NCBI RefSeq assembly: GCF_001546115.1
Contig: NZ_KQ955209.1
Location: 483,949-547,948 of the forward strand
Source of the DNA: Paracoccus aminovorans
GTDB taxonomy: Bacteria; Pseudomonadota; Alphaproteobacteria; Rhodobacterales; Rhodobacteraceae
Direction of reading: 5' to 3'
DNA length: 64,000 nt
The notes beneath the pieces were generated by a model. It was not told the origin of the DNA. It saw only the letters and a list, made by a program, of their open reading frames with translations, and did not search any database. The position numbers and the translations under genes were made by a program. Positions 9,332 through 18,505 of this stretch are shown here, one piece after another. Within the stretch, counting starts at the first letter, position 1. Every line of letters begins with the position of its first letter.

Positions 9332-9354
9332 GCGGCCGGGACTGTCCCGGCCGC
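9332..9354 (-). terminator. Intercistronic hairpin between dctP and dctQ
   Basis: A perfect 10-bp stem (GCGGCCGGGA / TCCCGGCCGC) with a 3-base loop in the ~100-base gap between dctP and dctQ, with no U-tract. Such hairpins after binding-protein genes commonly protect the upstream message and raise binding protein over permease; that role is inferred. Confidence 0.6.
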
Positions 9355-9369
9355 CCGTCGTGGAAGGGC

Positions 9370-10362
9370 TCAGCCCTGGGCGGCGAAGAGTTGTTCGACC
9401 ACCGACTTGATCTCGGGCGCGACATTGGCCAGGACCGCGTCGCGCGAGGCGGCGGCAAAGGCTGCCTTGTCGCTGTCGACGAAGGTCATGCCCTTCTCCT
9501 GAAGCACCTTGGCCAGCCGCTCCTCGTCGGCCAGGAACAGCTCGCGCTCATGGGCCTGCGCGGTCTTGGCGGCCTCCAGCACGGCCTGCTGGTCGGCTTC
9601 CGACAGCTTGGCCCAACTCAGCTCCGAAATGGTCAGGTAGATCCAGGACCGGACATGCTCGGTCTTGTTCAGGAACTTCTGCACCTCGTTGAAATTCGCC
9701 GATTCGATCAGCGCCAGCGGGTTTTCCTGCGCGTCGATGGTGCCGTTCTGCAATGAGGTGAAGACCTCGCCGAAGGCCATCGGCGTGGGTGCGGCGCCAA
9801 GCGCCTCCCAGGTCTTGACGAAAAGCGGCACGTTCGGAACCCGCAGCTTCAACCCCTTGAGGTCGGCTGGTGACTTGATCTCGCGGTTGGACGTGACATT
9901 GCGCGGGCCGCGGGCGAAATAGCCGATGGGCCGGATCTGCGCCTTGGCGAGGATGTCGGCCTCGATTTGCTTGCCGATCTCGCCCGAGGCGACCTGGTCC
10001 ATCTTTTCCAGCGTGGGATAGGCATAGGGCACGGCCAGCAGCGCCGCCATCGGCGACCAGTTTTGCAGGCTTTCGCCGGTGATGGTCATGTCGGCGGTGC
10101 CGAGTTGCATCCCGTTGATCAGGTCGATTTCCTTGCCCAGCGATTCGTTGGCAAAGACCTGGACTTGGACGCGGCCTTCCGTCAGCCGGGCCAGCTCCTC
10201 GCCGAATTTCACGGACGCCTTGTGCCAACTGTTCTGTTCGTTGGCGAGGTGCCCGAGCTTCAGCGTGACCTCGGCACCGGCGGCGGAGGCGCGTAGGGCA
10301 GGGGCGGCGATCAGGCCGGCGGCGGCCAAAGCCGTGAATTGGCGGCGATTCAGTCTGGTCAT
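9370..10362 (-). CDS. dctP: TRAP solute-binding protein DctP
   Basis: 330-residue periplasmic binding protein of the DctP type. The signal peptide contains a twin-arginine-like NRRQF followed by a hydrophobic stretch and ASA cleavage site near residue 27. Mature hallmarks are LKLGHLANEQNSWHKA, the ligand-contact arginine region GLKLRVPNVP, and GEVFTSLQNGTIDAQENP. A GGAGGAG ribosome site precedes the ATG. It lies 18 bases downstream of the GntR gene. The ligand is probably a sugar acid, judging from the catabolic genes that follow. Confidence 0.93.
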   Translation of the reverse strand: MTRLNRRQFTALAAAGLIAAPALRASAAGAEVTLKLGHLANEQNSWHKASVKFGEELARLTEGRVQVQVFANESLGKEIDLINGMQLGTADMTITGESLQNWSPMAALLAVPYAYPTLEKMDQVASGEIGKQIEADILAKAQIRPIGYFARGPRNVTSNREIKSPADLKGLKLRVPNVPLFVKTWEALGAAPTPMAFGEVFTSLQNGTIDAQENPLALIESANFNEVQKFLNKTEHVRSWIYLTISELSWAKLSEADQQAVLEAAKTAQAHERELFLADEERLAKVLQEKGMTFVDSDKAAFAAASRDAVLANVAPEIKSVVEQLFAAQG

Positions 10363-10380
10363 ATTCTCCTCCAGGTTGTG

Positions 10381-11061
10381 TCAGGGTATGAAAAGTTCGG
10401 GACGGCTGCGCGCGATCTCGGGCAGGTCGTTCAGAAGCTCGCGGAGATGATGGCGCATGGCCTGTTCCGCCAGGGCCGGGTCGCGCCGGCGCAGGCCCTC
10501 GACGATGTCGGCGTGCTGGCCGATCAGTTTCTGGATGTCGAAGGTGCGGGCGGTGATATAGCGCAGCCGGTTCATCTGCGACTTCAACCCCTCCAGCACG
10601 ACCCAGACGGCCTCTTGCTGGGCCAAGGCAGCGAGCAGGTTATGGAATCTGTCGTCGAGCTGGACGAAAGTGTCGGAATCCCCCGCCTCGACGGCTTGGC
10701 GCTGCGCCGCCATCTCCTGATCCAGACGCGCCAGGGCGTCGTCGCCGAGTTCGGGCGCGACCATGCGCACCAAGTCGCTTTCGACCGCCTCGCGGATCAA
10801 TCGCGCCGACAGGACCGCCGAAAGCGAAATCCGGCTGATATAGGTGCCGCGCTGCGGGCGCACCTCGGCCAGACCCTCGGTAGTCAGGCGGATGAAGGCC
10901 TCTCGCACCGGCTGGCGGCTGACGCCAATGCGCTTGCCGATCTCGACCTCGCTGAGCCGAGCGCCGGGCGCCAGTTCCCCGCGCAGGATCGCGTCCCGCA
11001 GCCAGTCATAGACCTGCGGCGCCGTCGCGGTAGTGAAGTCGAGGTTCGGCTGCGCTGTCAT
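10381..11061 (-). CDS. GntR/FCD-family transcriptional regulator
   Basis: 226-residue regulator with an N-terminal winged helix (residues ~15-80; LREAILRGELAPG-type opening, RIGVSRQPVREAFIRLTTEGL, RGTYIS) and a C-terminal FCD ligand-binding domain with metal-site histidines (DDRFHNLLA, GQHADIVEGL, AMRHHLREL). Family members of this type often repress uptake and catabolism of sugar acids and are released by the pathway intermediate. ATG 11059-11061 was chosen because AAGGGAGAG lies 5 bases upstream; an in-frame start 30 bases earlier lacks this. It is the first gene of the minus-strand operon, so autoregulation is likely. Confidence 0.9.
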   Translation of the reverse strand: MTAQPNLDFTTATAPQVYDWLRDAILRGELAPGARLSEVEIGKRIGVSRQPVREAFIRLTTEGLAEVRPQRGTYISRISLSAVLSARLIREAVESDLVRMVAPELGDDALARLDQEMAAQRQAVEAGDSDTFVQLDDRFHNLLAALAQQEAVWVVLEGLKSQMNRLRYITARTFDIQKLIGQHADIVEGLRRRDPALAEQAMRHHLRELLNDLPEIARSRPELFIP

Positions 11062-11087
11062 GATTCTCTCCCTTGCGTGGTTATATA

Positions 11088-11101
11088 GCATACTTGCATA
11101 C
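11088..11101 (-). promoter_or_regulatory. Candidate operator: direct GCATAC repeats upstream of the GntR gene
   Basis: Two GCATAC hexamers 8 bases apart (11088-11093 and 11096-11101) lie in an AT-rich patch 27 bases upstream of the regulator start. They form an imperfect dyad (10 of 16 positions). FCD regulators bind short dyads near their own promoter. The assignment rests on position only. Confidence 0.3.
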
Positions 11102-11159
11102 TAGTAAATATTTCGCCGGCGTTTGATGCCCCGAACCATGCCGAGGTTGTTGGAAACTG

Positions 11160-11335
11160 CGTCACGCCGATCGTGCGAACCGCTTCGCCAACCGAGCGGC
11201 CTTGTGACAGCAGAACATCGACCTGGCGCAGCTTCGCGACGATCTCCTCGGGCTTGTGCATGCAAACGCCCTCTCTCAGGCCAAATAGCCTACTTCAGGG
11301 AGGGCCACTTTTCAGGGGGAAGACCAGTCGATCAC
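11160..11335 (-). pseudogene. IS3-family orfA, 5' fragment with element end
   Basis: Reading leftward, the first ~35 residues of an IS3-type OrfA (HKPEEIVAKLRQVDVLLSQG, then SVGEAVRTIGVT) start at 11261 and break off into unrelated sequence near 11160. Bases 11262-11335 upstream look like the terminal part of such an element (CCCCCTGAAAAGTGGC near the end). Only one end of the insertion sequence remains; no catalytic orfB follows. Confidence 0.7.
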
Positions 11336-11349
11336 ATCCACGGTCCGGA

Positions 11350-11537
11350 ACCTGTTCAGCTTCGTTGAAGATGCGATCGACACGCTTTTCACTGCGCGGC
11401 GCAAAACGATGCAGCCGCGCAAGCGCCAGTTCGTCCTCAAGTTTGAAGATGCGTCCGCAGAGCTGCCGGTTTTCCGCCCGCAGCGCGGCTATTTGCGCCA
11501 TCAACTCTTCAGCGATCGGGTTGCCTGGTCGATTCAT
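11350..11537 (-). pseudogene. IS66-family TnpC, N-terminal fragment
   Basis: ATG at 11537 opens about 60 residues resembling the coiled N-terminus of IS66 TnpC (IAALRAENRQL, then LEDELALARLHRF and SEKRVDRIFNEAE). The frame then runs into the neighbouring IS3 end near 11340. The zinc-finger and DDE domains are absent, so this is a relic. Confidence 0.65.
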
Positions 11538-11583
11538 CCCATGCTTGAATCCGGCCCCTGACGCTGTGTCAACAGCCGGGGTC

Positions 11584-11881
11584 TCAGCCGGCAAGCCGAT
11601 ACTGCCGCACCGGATGGCGGACCATCGCATCGATATCGATGCCGTCCAATATCCAGTGGCGTTGCAGCGCCTCGACCAGCAGGGTGAAGACGGACGAGGC
11701 ATGGCGGCGGTGCGGGTAATAGGGGTGATGGCCCGGCAGGTCGGAAGTAAATCGGCTCAGCACGCGAACCAGGCGGCCCTCGTCCAGATCGTGCTGCACC
11801 TGATCCAGCGGCAGATAGGCCAGCCCGTGCCTTTCCAGCGCGGCATCGCGGATCAGGTCGATGCTGATGATGGCCAGGCAT
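11584..11881 (-). pseudogene. LysR-type regulator, C-terminal stump
   Basis: An open frame on the minus strand encodes roughly the last 98 residues of a LysR-family effector domain (IISIDLIRDAALERHGLAYL, PLDQVQHDLDEGRLVRVL, DLPGHHPYYPHRRHASSVF, LLVEALQ) with a stop at 11584. The helix-turn-helix half is missing because the IS3 remnant abuts at 11882. The family is clear; the target genes are unknown. Confidence 0.7.
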
Positions 11882-12254
11882 GGAAGCCGGACCGCGAGAC
11901 CTCTAGAACCTCGCAGAGCCAGCTGACCGGCCAGATGTGGCGGTGTTTGGCGATGAAGGCGAATCTCATATCGCCTCGCGCGCGAAAAAAGCCGCAGCTT
12001 TCTTCAGATGTCACGCTCCGCACGCAGCCGCGCGACCTCTTTCTTCAAAGCTGCAATCTCGGACAGATCGGCCCGCATCTGCCCGTTCCCGGGGAATGCT
12101 GCGGCAGGGTTGCGGTCAGTTCCCGCATCCAGCGGCGCAGCACGCTCTGCGCAACATCGAGATCACGGGCCGCCTGCGCTACCGCAACGCCACGGTCCGT
12201 TACCAGCCTGACCGCCTCGACTTTGAACTCACGGCTGAACTTCCGTCTTGTCAT
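11882..12254 (-). pseudogene. IS3-family orfA and start of orfB, degenerate
   Basis: On the minus strand, ATG at 12254 opens a typical IS3 OrfA (MTRRKFSREFKVEAVRLVTD). The frame shifts near 12110; the expected continuation (FPGNGQMRADLSEIAAL) is found in another frame. It is hit again by a one-base loss near 12005, where the usual DILKK reads DI-stop. The first residues of orfB (MRFAFIAKHRHIWPVSWLCE) follow and end abruptly at the LysR stump. Several independent lesions mark it as dead. Confidence 0.7.
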
Positions 12255-12307
12255 ATCTGCACTCCAGGTCCTTGGTCACCATCTTATCTTCGTGACCACA
12301 AAACCGG

Positions 12308-12832
12308 CAGCAGGCCAAACGGGAGAAGCCCGAGGAACTGGCCGTGCCGGAGGCGCCGAACCTGGTCTGGTTGATGGACTTCATGGCGGACCGGCTGGTC
12401 GATGGGCGGCAGTTCCGACTGCTGAACGTGCTGGACGATTTCAACCGCGAAGGCCTGGGCATCGAGGTCGATTTTTCATTGCCAGCTGAGCGGGTCGTCC
12501 GGTCCCTGAACCATATCATCCAATGGCGCGGCAAGCCTCTGGCGATCAGAGTCGACAACGGCCCCGAATACGTCAGTTCCACGCTGATGACCTGGGCCGA
12601 GAAGCAGGGCATCGCCCTGACCTATGTCCAGCCCGGCAAGCCCCAGCAGGACGCTTACGTCGAGCGTTATAACAGGACGGTTCGCCATGAATGGCTGGGC
12701 CTCTACATCTTTGAAACCATCGAGGAGGTGCAGCAGATCGCCACCGAATGGCTATGGACCTACAACAATGAACGCCCCAACATGGGCATCGGCGGGGTTA
12801 CACCCGCCATGAAGCTGAAAATGGCCGCGTGA
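12308..12832 (+). pseudogene. IS3-family transposase orfB, C-terminal part
   Basis: About 175 residues of an rve-type integrase core in good frame. It has the first catalytic Asp in VWLMDFM, the second in RVDNGPEY, and the Glu in [15 protein letters not shown], ending PAMKLKMAA. The N-terminal half (before [13 protein letters not shown]) is absent, and the orfA-bearing piece next to it points the other way. This is therefore a truncated copy from a different insertion. Confidence 0.75.
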
Positions 12833-12846
12833 GTTCTACGATCAAG

Positions 12847-12862
12847 CCCCGTTAAAACGGGG
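12847..12862 (+). terminator. Small hairpin after the IS3 relic
   Basis: CCCCGTT-AA-AACGGGG, a perfect 7-bp stem, lies 15 bases after the orfB stop and before the GGAGGATTACCCC element end. It may be a terminator or part of the element's terminal sequence. Confidence 0.4.
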
Positions 12863-13239
12863 AGGATTACCCCACGCCGCACCAGGAGCCATCCCCAGCG
12901 CTCCGAGCGTCTTTCATGCTAAAAAAATGCGTGCCCCGAACCCGCACACCGGCAGGTTCGCAGATTTGCCAGCGCGCTCGGGACGCGCCGGCTCTATCAG
13001 CCTTTATATCCGCCCGGTCGACGCGAGGGTGATGGTGTCCCTTGGAACTGGCGGCAAGCCTCTCCGGCTGCGCCAAATCAGCAACTATCGGCTGACAAGC
13101 GGCAGCCGATGCGCGGACCGGGTTGCCTTCGCCGATGATTGACGCACAATCTCTGCGCGAAATCGTGTCCTGTTAACAATTCCCACATCGTGCCCGAAGT
13201 GAACGGCAGGCTCCGCGCGGGCCATGCCAAGGAATGTTA
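12863..13239. other. Intergenic upstream of the cellulose operon
   Basis: About 375 bases without a recognisable gene. The last ~100 bases, including a relatively AT-rich stretch around 13165-13190, must hold the promoter of the bcs operon, but no promoter boxes can be assigned with confidence. Confidence 0.5.
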
Positions 13240-13950
13240 ATGAAAGCTGCCCCGATCCTGACCAGAATGTTGCGTTGTGCGCGCAGGCCCATGGGCCTGG
13301 GCGCGCTGCTTGTGGCCATGGCGGGCGCGGGCTGCGTGTCGGACATGCGCGATCTGTCGCTGACGCCCCAGCAGATTCGCGAGCGCACGCCCTTTGCCAG
13401 CCTCTCGCCCGCGCAGGCCTGGATCAACGCACCTGACATGCGCAGCGTCCTGCAGCGCGACCTGGGCAACGGGCTTGAACAGCGCATCGGCCTGGCGAAT
13501 GCGACCGCGGTTCCGGGGGATAACCTGGTCATGCTGCGCACTCGCAATGTCGTTTCGGGCTTTGGCCGGCTGCGGTTCGAAAGCCTGGTGGACAGCTTCG
13601 GCGGCTTGCCGCAGCCGTTCGCGGATCTCTCCTCGGGGGATCTGGTGCAGGGCGACGACGGCGTCGGCGCGTATTTCTGGGCGACGCGCACGGTCGGGGG
13701 TGCGACCTGCGTGCTGGGGATGCGGCGGCTGAACGCGGGCATGCGGCAATTGCCCGGCGATGCGGGGGTGATGGACATCCTGCTGCGTAATTGCGTGCCC
13801 GGCGACCAGCAGCAGGCGCTGGCGCCGCTTCTGGCCGACAGCATCGGCGTCGCGCCCATCGCGCGCGATCCGCAGGGCAGCAGCCGGCTGCTGTCGCCCC
13901 TGGCCGCGCCCTCGGCCAGCGTGGTGGCGTTGCCCAGGGGCCGGCCATGA
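13240..13950 (+). CDS. bcsN: Cellulose biosynthesis protein BcsN
   Basis: 236-residue exported protein resembling BcsN of alphaproteobacterial (type III) cellulose operons; its biochemical role is unsettled. A basic N-terminus, a hydrophobic stretch and a cysteine (MAGAGC, around residue 32) suggest an exported lipoprotein, although the lipobox is weak. Two in-frame ATGs compete (13234 and 13240). The AAGGA at 13229-13233 has 6 bases of spacing only to 13240, which is chosen. The gene heads the operon and overlaps bcsA as ATGA. Confidence 0.78.
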   Translation: MKAAPILTRMLRCARRPMGLGALLVAMAGAGCVSDMRDLSLTPQQIRERTPFASLSPAQAWINAPDMRSVLQRDLGNGLEQRIGLANATAVPGDNLVMLRTRNVVSGFGRLRFESLVDSFGGLPQPFADLSSGDLVQGDDGVGAYFWATRTVGGATCVLGMRRLNAGMRQLPGDAGVMDILLRNCVPGDQQQALAPLLADSIGVAPIARDPQGSSRLLSPLAAPSASVVALPRGRP

Positions 13951-16280
13951 CGCGCCGCAAGCTGCCTGCGACGCTGCTGCTGGTCCTGTGGCTGGCGCTG
14001 CTGATCCCGGTCTTCGTGCTGAGCGCGATCCCGGTCTCGGACGCGGCGCAGGCGATGCTGGGCCTGTTCGCGGTGGCGCTGGTCGTGCTGCTGAAGCCCT
14101 TTGCGCGCAGCATCGTGCCGCGCATGGCGCTGGTCGGCGTCGCCAGCATCGTGGTGCTGCGCTACTGGTTCTGGCGCGTCAGCGCGACGCTGCCCGATCC
14201 GGGGCTGAATGCCTCGTTCCTCTGTGCCGTCCTGCTGCTGGCGGTCGAGACCTATTCGATCCTGGTCTTCTTCCTGGGGGGCTTCATCACCGCCGACCCG
14301 CTGGACCGCGGCCTGCCGCCCAAGGTTGATCTCGAGCATCTGCCGACCGTCGACATCCTGGTGCCGTCCTATAACGAGCCGGTCGAGATGCTCAGCATCA
14401 CGCTTTCGGCCGCCAAGAACATGATCTACCCGGCCTCGAAACGGCGGGTCGTGCTTTGCGACGATGGCGGCACCGACCAGCGGTGCAATGCGCCCGACCC
14501 CGAACTGGCGGCCAGGGCGCGGGCGCGGCGGGCGGAATTGCAGGCGCTCTGCGCCGATCTGGGGGTGATCTATTCGACCCGCGCCCGGAACGAGCACGCG
14601 AAAGCCGGCAACATGAGCGCGGCCCTGGCGCGGCTGGACGGCGATCTGGTCGTGGTGTTCGACGCCGACCATGTGCCCTCGCGCGATTTCCTGGCCCGCA
14701 CCGTCGGCTATTTCACCCAGGATCCCAAGCTGTTCCTGGTGCAGACCCCGCATCACTTCATCAACCCCGATCCGATCCAGCGCAACCTGGGCCTGAAATC
14801 CCCGCCCGAGAACGAGATGTTCTACGGCATGATCCATCGCGGCCTCGACCGCTGGGGCGGGGCCTTCTTCTGCGGCTCGGCCGCGGTGATCCGCAGGAAG
14901 GCGCTGGACAGCGTCGGCGGCTTTGCCGGCGAGACCATCACCGAGGATGCCGAGACCGCGCTGGAGATCCATTCGCAGGGCTGGCGCAGCCTTTACCTTG
15001 ACCGCGCCATGATCGCCGGGCTGCAGCCCGAGACCTTCGTGTCCTTCATCCAGCAGCGCGGCCGCTGGGCCTCGGGCATGGTGCAGATGCTGGTGCTGAA
15101 GAACCCGCTGTTCCGGCGCGGCCTGCGGCCCTTGCAGCGGCTGTGCTACATCAACTCGATGTCCTTCTGGTTCTTTCCGCTGATCCGGCTGGTCTATATC
15201 CTGGCGCCGCTGACCTATCTGTTCTTTGGGGTCGAGATCGTCGTCACCACCTTCCAGGAGGCGATGGCCTATGTGCTCAGCTACATGGCCGTGGTCCTGC
15301 TGGTGCAGAACGCCATCTTCTCGCGCTATCGCTGGCCGCTGATCTCCGAGGTCTACGAGATCGCCCAGGCGCCCTATCTCGCCACCTCGATCTTCCGCAC
15401 CCTGCTGAAGCCGCGCGGCGCCAAGTTCAACGTCACCGCCAAGGACGAGACGCTGGCCGAGGATTACATCTCGCCGATCTACAAGCCCTTGCTGGGGCTG
15501 TTCCTGCTGACCCTGGCCGGGGTGGCGGCGCTGCTGATCCGCTGGATCGCCTTTCCGGGCGACCGCAGCGTCTTGTCGGTGGTCGGGGTCTGGGCGGTCA
15601 TCAACCTGCTGATGGTGTCGCTGTCGCTGCGCGCCGTTTCGGAAAAGCAGCAGCGCCGCGCGGCGCCGCGCGTGTTCCTGAGCCTGCCGGCGACGGCCAG
15701 CTGGGCCGGCTCGGGCGCGACGCCGGTCAAGGCGACGGTGCAGGACGTCTCGACCAGCGGCGCCAGCCTGCGGCTGGATCACGCCCCGCGCGGCGTGGGC
15801 GCGGTCATGGTGCGCCAGGGCGACGAGATCGCCTTTCGCCCGGTTTTCGCCAATGCCCCGCATCTGGAGCAAGAGGTGCGGGCGGTGGTGCTGGCGCTAT
15901 CCAGCAGCGCGGGCGAGGGCACCGTCCTGGGCCTGCGCCTGGTCGGCGACCAGCCCGTCGCCGTGCAGGAGGCGGTGGCGCAGATGATCTTCGGCGACAG
16001 CGAGGTCTGGCGCGCGCAGCGTGAGGAAACCCGAGGCGGCAAGGGGCTGATCGCCGGTCTGGGCTATATCCTGGGGCTGATGCTGACCTCGATCCCGCGC
16101 ACCCTGGGGGATTTCCTGCGCGAGCCGGCCCGCCGCCGCCGCGTCGCGCAAAGCGCGCATCGCACGGCCCGGCCGGCGCATCTGATGGCCTTTGGCGCCG
16201 ATTTCGACACGGTCGAGCATCGCAGCCAGTCCATGCCCGCCCCGATCGAGGATTTCATCGAGATCGAGGCCCGGCGATGA
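13947..16280 (+). CDS. bcsA: Cellulose synthase catalytic subunit with PilZ domain
   Basis: 777-residue inner-membrane GT2 synthase that polymerises UDP-glucose into beta-1,4-glucan and moves the chain through the membrane. All catalytic motifs are intact: DDGG 172-175, DAD 239-241, FFCGS 307-311, TED 332-334 and QRGRW 370-374. Transmembrane helices lie on both sides of the glycosyltransferase domain. The C-terminal PilZ domain has its c-di-GMP signature (R571-x3-R575, then D600-x-S602-x2-G605), so activation by c-di-GMP is expected. The start at 13947 overlaps bcsN. The frame upstream of it is a bcsN shadow. Confidence 0.97.
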   Translation: MTRRKLPATLLLVLWLALLIPVFVLSAIPVSDAAQAMLGLFAVALVVLLKPFARSIVPRMALVGVASIVVLRYWFWRVSATLPDPGLNASFLCAVLLLAVETYSILVFFLGGFITADPLDRGLPPKVDLEHLPTVDILVPSYNEPVEMLSITLSAAKNMIYPASKRRVVLCDDGGTDQRCNAPDPELAARARARRAELQALCADLGVIYSTRARNEHAKAGNMSAALARLDGDLVVVFDADHVPSRDFLARTVGYFTQDPKLFLVQTPHHFINPDPIQRNLGLKSPPENEMFYGMIHRGLDRWGGAFFCGSAAVIRRKALDSVGGFAGETITEDAETALEIHSQGWRSLYLDRAMIAGLQPETFVSFIQQRGRWASGMVQMLVLKNPLFRRGLRPLQRLCYINSMSFWFFPLIRLVYILAPLTYLFFGVEIVVTTFQEAMAYVLSYMAVVLLVQNAIFSRYRWPLISEVYEIAQAPYLATSIFRTLLKPRGAKFNVTAKDETLAEDYISPIYKPLLGLFLLTLAGVAALLIRWIAFPGDRSVLSVVGVWAVINLLMVSLSLRAVSEKQQRRAAPRVFLSLPATASWAGSGATPVKATVQDVSTSGASLRLDHAPRGVGAVMVRQGDEIAFRPVFANAPHLEQEVRAVVLALSSSAGEGTVLGLRLVGDQPVAVQEAVAQMIFGDSEVWRAQREETRGGKGLIAGLGYILGLMLTSIPRTLGDFLREPARRRRVAQSAHRTARPAHLMAFGADFDTVEHRSQSMPAPIEDFIEIEARR

Positions 16281-18505
16281 GCATGGCGCGCCTTACCGCG
16301 CTGCTTTCGGTGCTGGTGCTCTCGGGTCCGGCCCTGGCGCAGGACATCGTCTTGCCCGAGCCCGCATCCGAAGCCGGTCCCGAAGCCCCCGCAGGCAGCA
16401 ACCCGCCGGAAGTGGCCGCCATCGAGGTCGCGCCGGCGATCCGCGATGGGGTCGTCCAGAAGGCCGAGCAATCCGGGGCCGCGCCGGCGCCCGCGCATGT
16501 CTCGGGCCTGGCGCCGGTTTCCGCCTTGCCCGACCAGATCCGCATGGGGGCCAGCCTGCCGCAGCCCGGCATCCTGCGCCTGACCGGAGAGGTGGCCGCG
16601 ATCACCCTGGCGCTGGAGCTGCCCGCGGATGCGGCGCCCGCGCAAGGGCTGCGGCTGGACCTGCGCTCGGCCATCAACATCCTGCCCGATACGGCCGCGA
16701 TGCAGGTCACGGTGAACGATGCCGCGCCGGTGGACCTGCCGCTGCGGAACTTCGGCGATTTCCAGGCCGTGGACCTGCCCGCCGCAGCGCTGAAGCCGGG
16801 GGCCAACCGCATCGGCATCGCGCTGCGCCAGCCGCATCGCGTCTTTTGTGGTCCCGACGCCAGTTTCGCCGTCTGGACCGAGCTGAACCTGGCCCGCAGC
16901 GGCGCGGTGCTGACCGGCGCGGCGGCGGCGCCCTCGGCGCAGGATTTCGCGCGGGCGCTGCAGCAGCAGGTCCGCGCCGGCCTGCCGCTGACCGTGCTGG
17001 CGCCGGAAGGCACCGACCCGGCCGTGCTGCGCCTGCTGACCGATGCCCTGGGCAGTGCGATGCAGGGGCAGGCCTTCATCCAGATCCGCACCCCCTATGA
17101 CATGGCGCCGCGCCCCGGCGCCTCGGTCCTGCTGGTGCAGGCCGATGCGCCGCAACTGGACTATCGCCTGGATGGCAGCGGCGCGCCGGTGATGACCGTC
17201 GCCTATCGCGACGCCACCCTGCCGGACATGGCCGAGGTCTTGCAGGCCCTGGCATCCGCGACGCCGCAGGCGGATGCGGAGCTGCTGTCCCCCGGCCAGC
17301 CGGTGACGCTGGCCCAGCTGGGGCAGGGCGACATCGTCGGCAATACCCGCTATTTCCGGCAGGACATCCCGTTCCGCCTGCCCGACGACTGGCTGCTTCT
17401 GGCCAATCAGAAGGCGCGGCTGGACCTGCATTACGGCCATGCCGACAACCTGCCGCAGGGTGCGATCCTGCTGGTCAAGGTGAACGACGAGACCGTGCGC
17501 CTGCTGCCGCTGGACCGCGATGGCGGCAAGCTGCTGGCGCCCCTGCCGGTGGGTTTTGCCGCCCGGCTGCTGCATGCCGGGGTGAACCGGCTCAGCTTCG
17601 AGATGATGGTGCCGGGCAACCCGCCCGATATCGCCTGCCCGCCGCGCCAGACCGACATGCTGGTGATCGCCCGGGACAGCAGCCTGACGGTGCCGCGCTC
17701 GCCCGCGATGCGTCTGCCGGGGCTGGCGGCGACGCTGTCGGGCCTGTCCGCGCCAAGCGTCACGGCCGATCCGCAGGCGGCCGATCCCGCGCGGATGCAG
17801 CTTGCCGCCGCCCAGCTGGCCGCCAGCCTGCGCCCGGCAGCGCAACCCGATCCCGCCGCCTCGCTGGTGGTGATGGATTTCAGCACCCTGCCGAACGCGC
17901 TGGCCGACGTGTCGCTGCGCGCCCTGCAAGAGGCGCTGTTTCCCGCGCCGCCCCCCGCCGCCACCCCCGCCCAGCCCGCCCCCACCTTCCGGCTGAGCGA
18001 GGCCGAGCCAGCCGCGCCCGAGCCCGCCGCCCAGCCGACGAGATCCTGGTCGCCCTTGGCCTGGCTGGCACGGCTGGGCGACCGGATCGGGAAATCGGCC
18101 TTTATGGCTTCGGGCGAAAACCTGTCGGACTGGCTGGACGGCCGGCGCGGCGATGCGCTGCTGATTGCGCTGGACCCGGACCAGCCGCAGGCGCTGGGGC
18201 TGATCCTGGGCCCGGATGCGCAGATCCGCGGCATCGGCCGGGCGCTCGACGCGCTGCGCAGCAGCGGGCAGGGCCATGGCGGCGCGGCGCTGTTGTCCAA
18301 CGACGGCAGCTGGCAGCTCTGGTCCCCGGTGGCGCTGCCGCGCCTGCAAGAGCGGGTGACGGCGGCGAACCTGTTCCCGATCCTGGGTAATTACGCCTCG
18401 TGGTCGCCGTTCCTGTTCGCCTGCGCGCTTTTGGGGCTGGGTCTGCTTTCGGTTCTGCCGGCGCTGGCCATCGTGATCGTTTACCGCAAGCGGAGGCTGC
18501 GCTGA
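16277..18505 (+). CDS. bcsB: Cellulose synthase periplasmic subunit BcsB
   Basis: 742-residue protein with a signal peptide (cleavage after ALA, about residue 21), a large periplasmic body of carbohydrate-binding and flavodoxin-like repeats, and one C-terminal membrane helix (about 715-735) followed by YRKRRLR. BcsB anchors to BcsA and guides the nascent glucan through the periplasm. Recognisable stretches include LRLDLRSAINILPDTAAMQV, FRQDIPFRLPDDWLLLANQK and FEMMVPGNPPDIACPPRQTD. It overlaps bcsA by 4 bases and bcsZ by 1, consistent with obligate co-expression. Confidence 0.95.
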   Translation: MSMARLTALLSVLVLSGPALAQDIVLPEPASEAGPEAPAGSNPPEVAAIEVAPAIRDGVVQKAEQSGAAPAPAHVSGLAPVSALPDQIRMGASLPQPGILRLTGEVAAITLALELPADAAPAQGLRLDLRSAINILPDTAAMQVTVNDAAPVDLPLRNFGDFQAVDLPAAALKPGANRIGIALRQPHRVFCGPDASFAVWTELNLARSGAVLTGAAAAPSAQDFARALQQQVRAGLPLTVLAPEGTDPAVLRLLTDALGSAMQGQAFIQIRTPYDMAPRPGASVLLVQADAPQLDYRLDGSGAPVMTVAYRDATLPDMAEVLQALASATPQADAELLSPGQPVTLAQLGQGDIVGNTRYFRQDIPFRLPDDWLLLANQKARLDLHYGHADNLPQGAILLVKVNDETVRLLPLDRDGGKLLAPLPVGFAARLLHAGVNRLSFEMMVPGNPPDIACPPRQTDMLVIARDSSLTVPRSPAMRLPGLAATLSGLSAPSVTADPQAADPARMQLAAAQLAASLRPAAQPDPAASLVVMDFSTLPNALADVSLRALQEALFPAPPPAATPAQPAPTFRLSEAEPAAPEPAAQPTRSWSPLAWLARLGDRIGKSAFMASGENLSDWLDGRRGDALLIALDPDQPQALGLILGPDAQIRGIGRALDALRSSGQGHGGAALLSNDGSWQLWSPVALPRLQERVTAANLFPILGNYASWSPFLFACALLGLGLLSVLPALAIVIVYRKRRLR

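Noticed and set aside
13173-15872. 899-codon minus-strand frame opposite bcsN and bcsA
   Set aside because: No recognisable domain; bcsA on the other strand is unambiguous.
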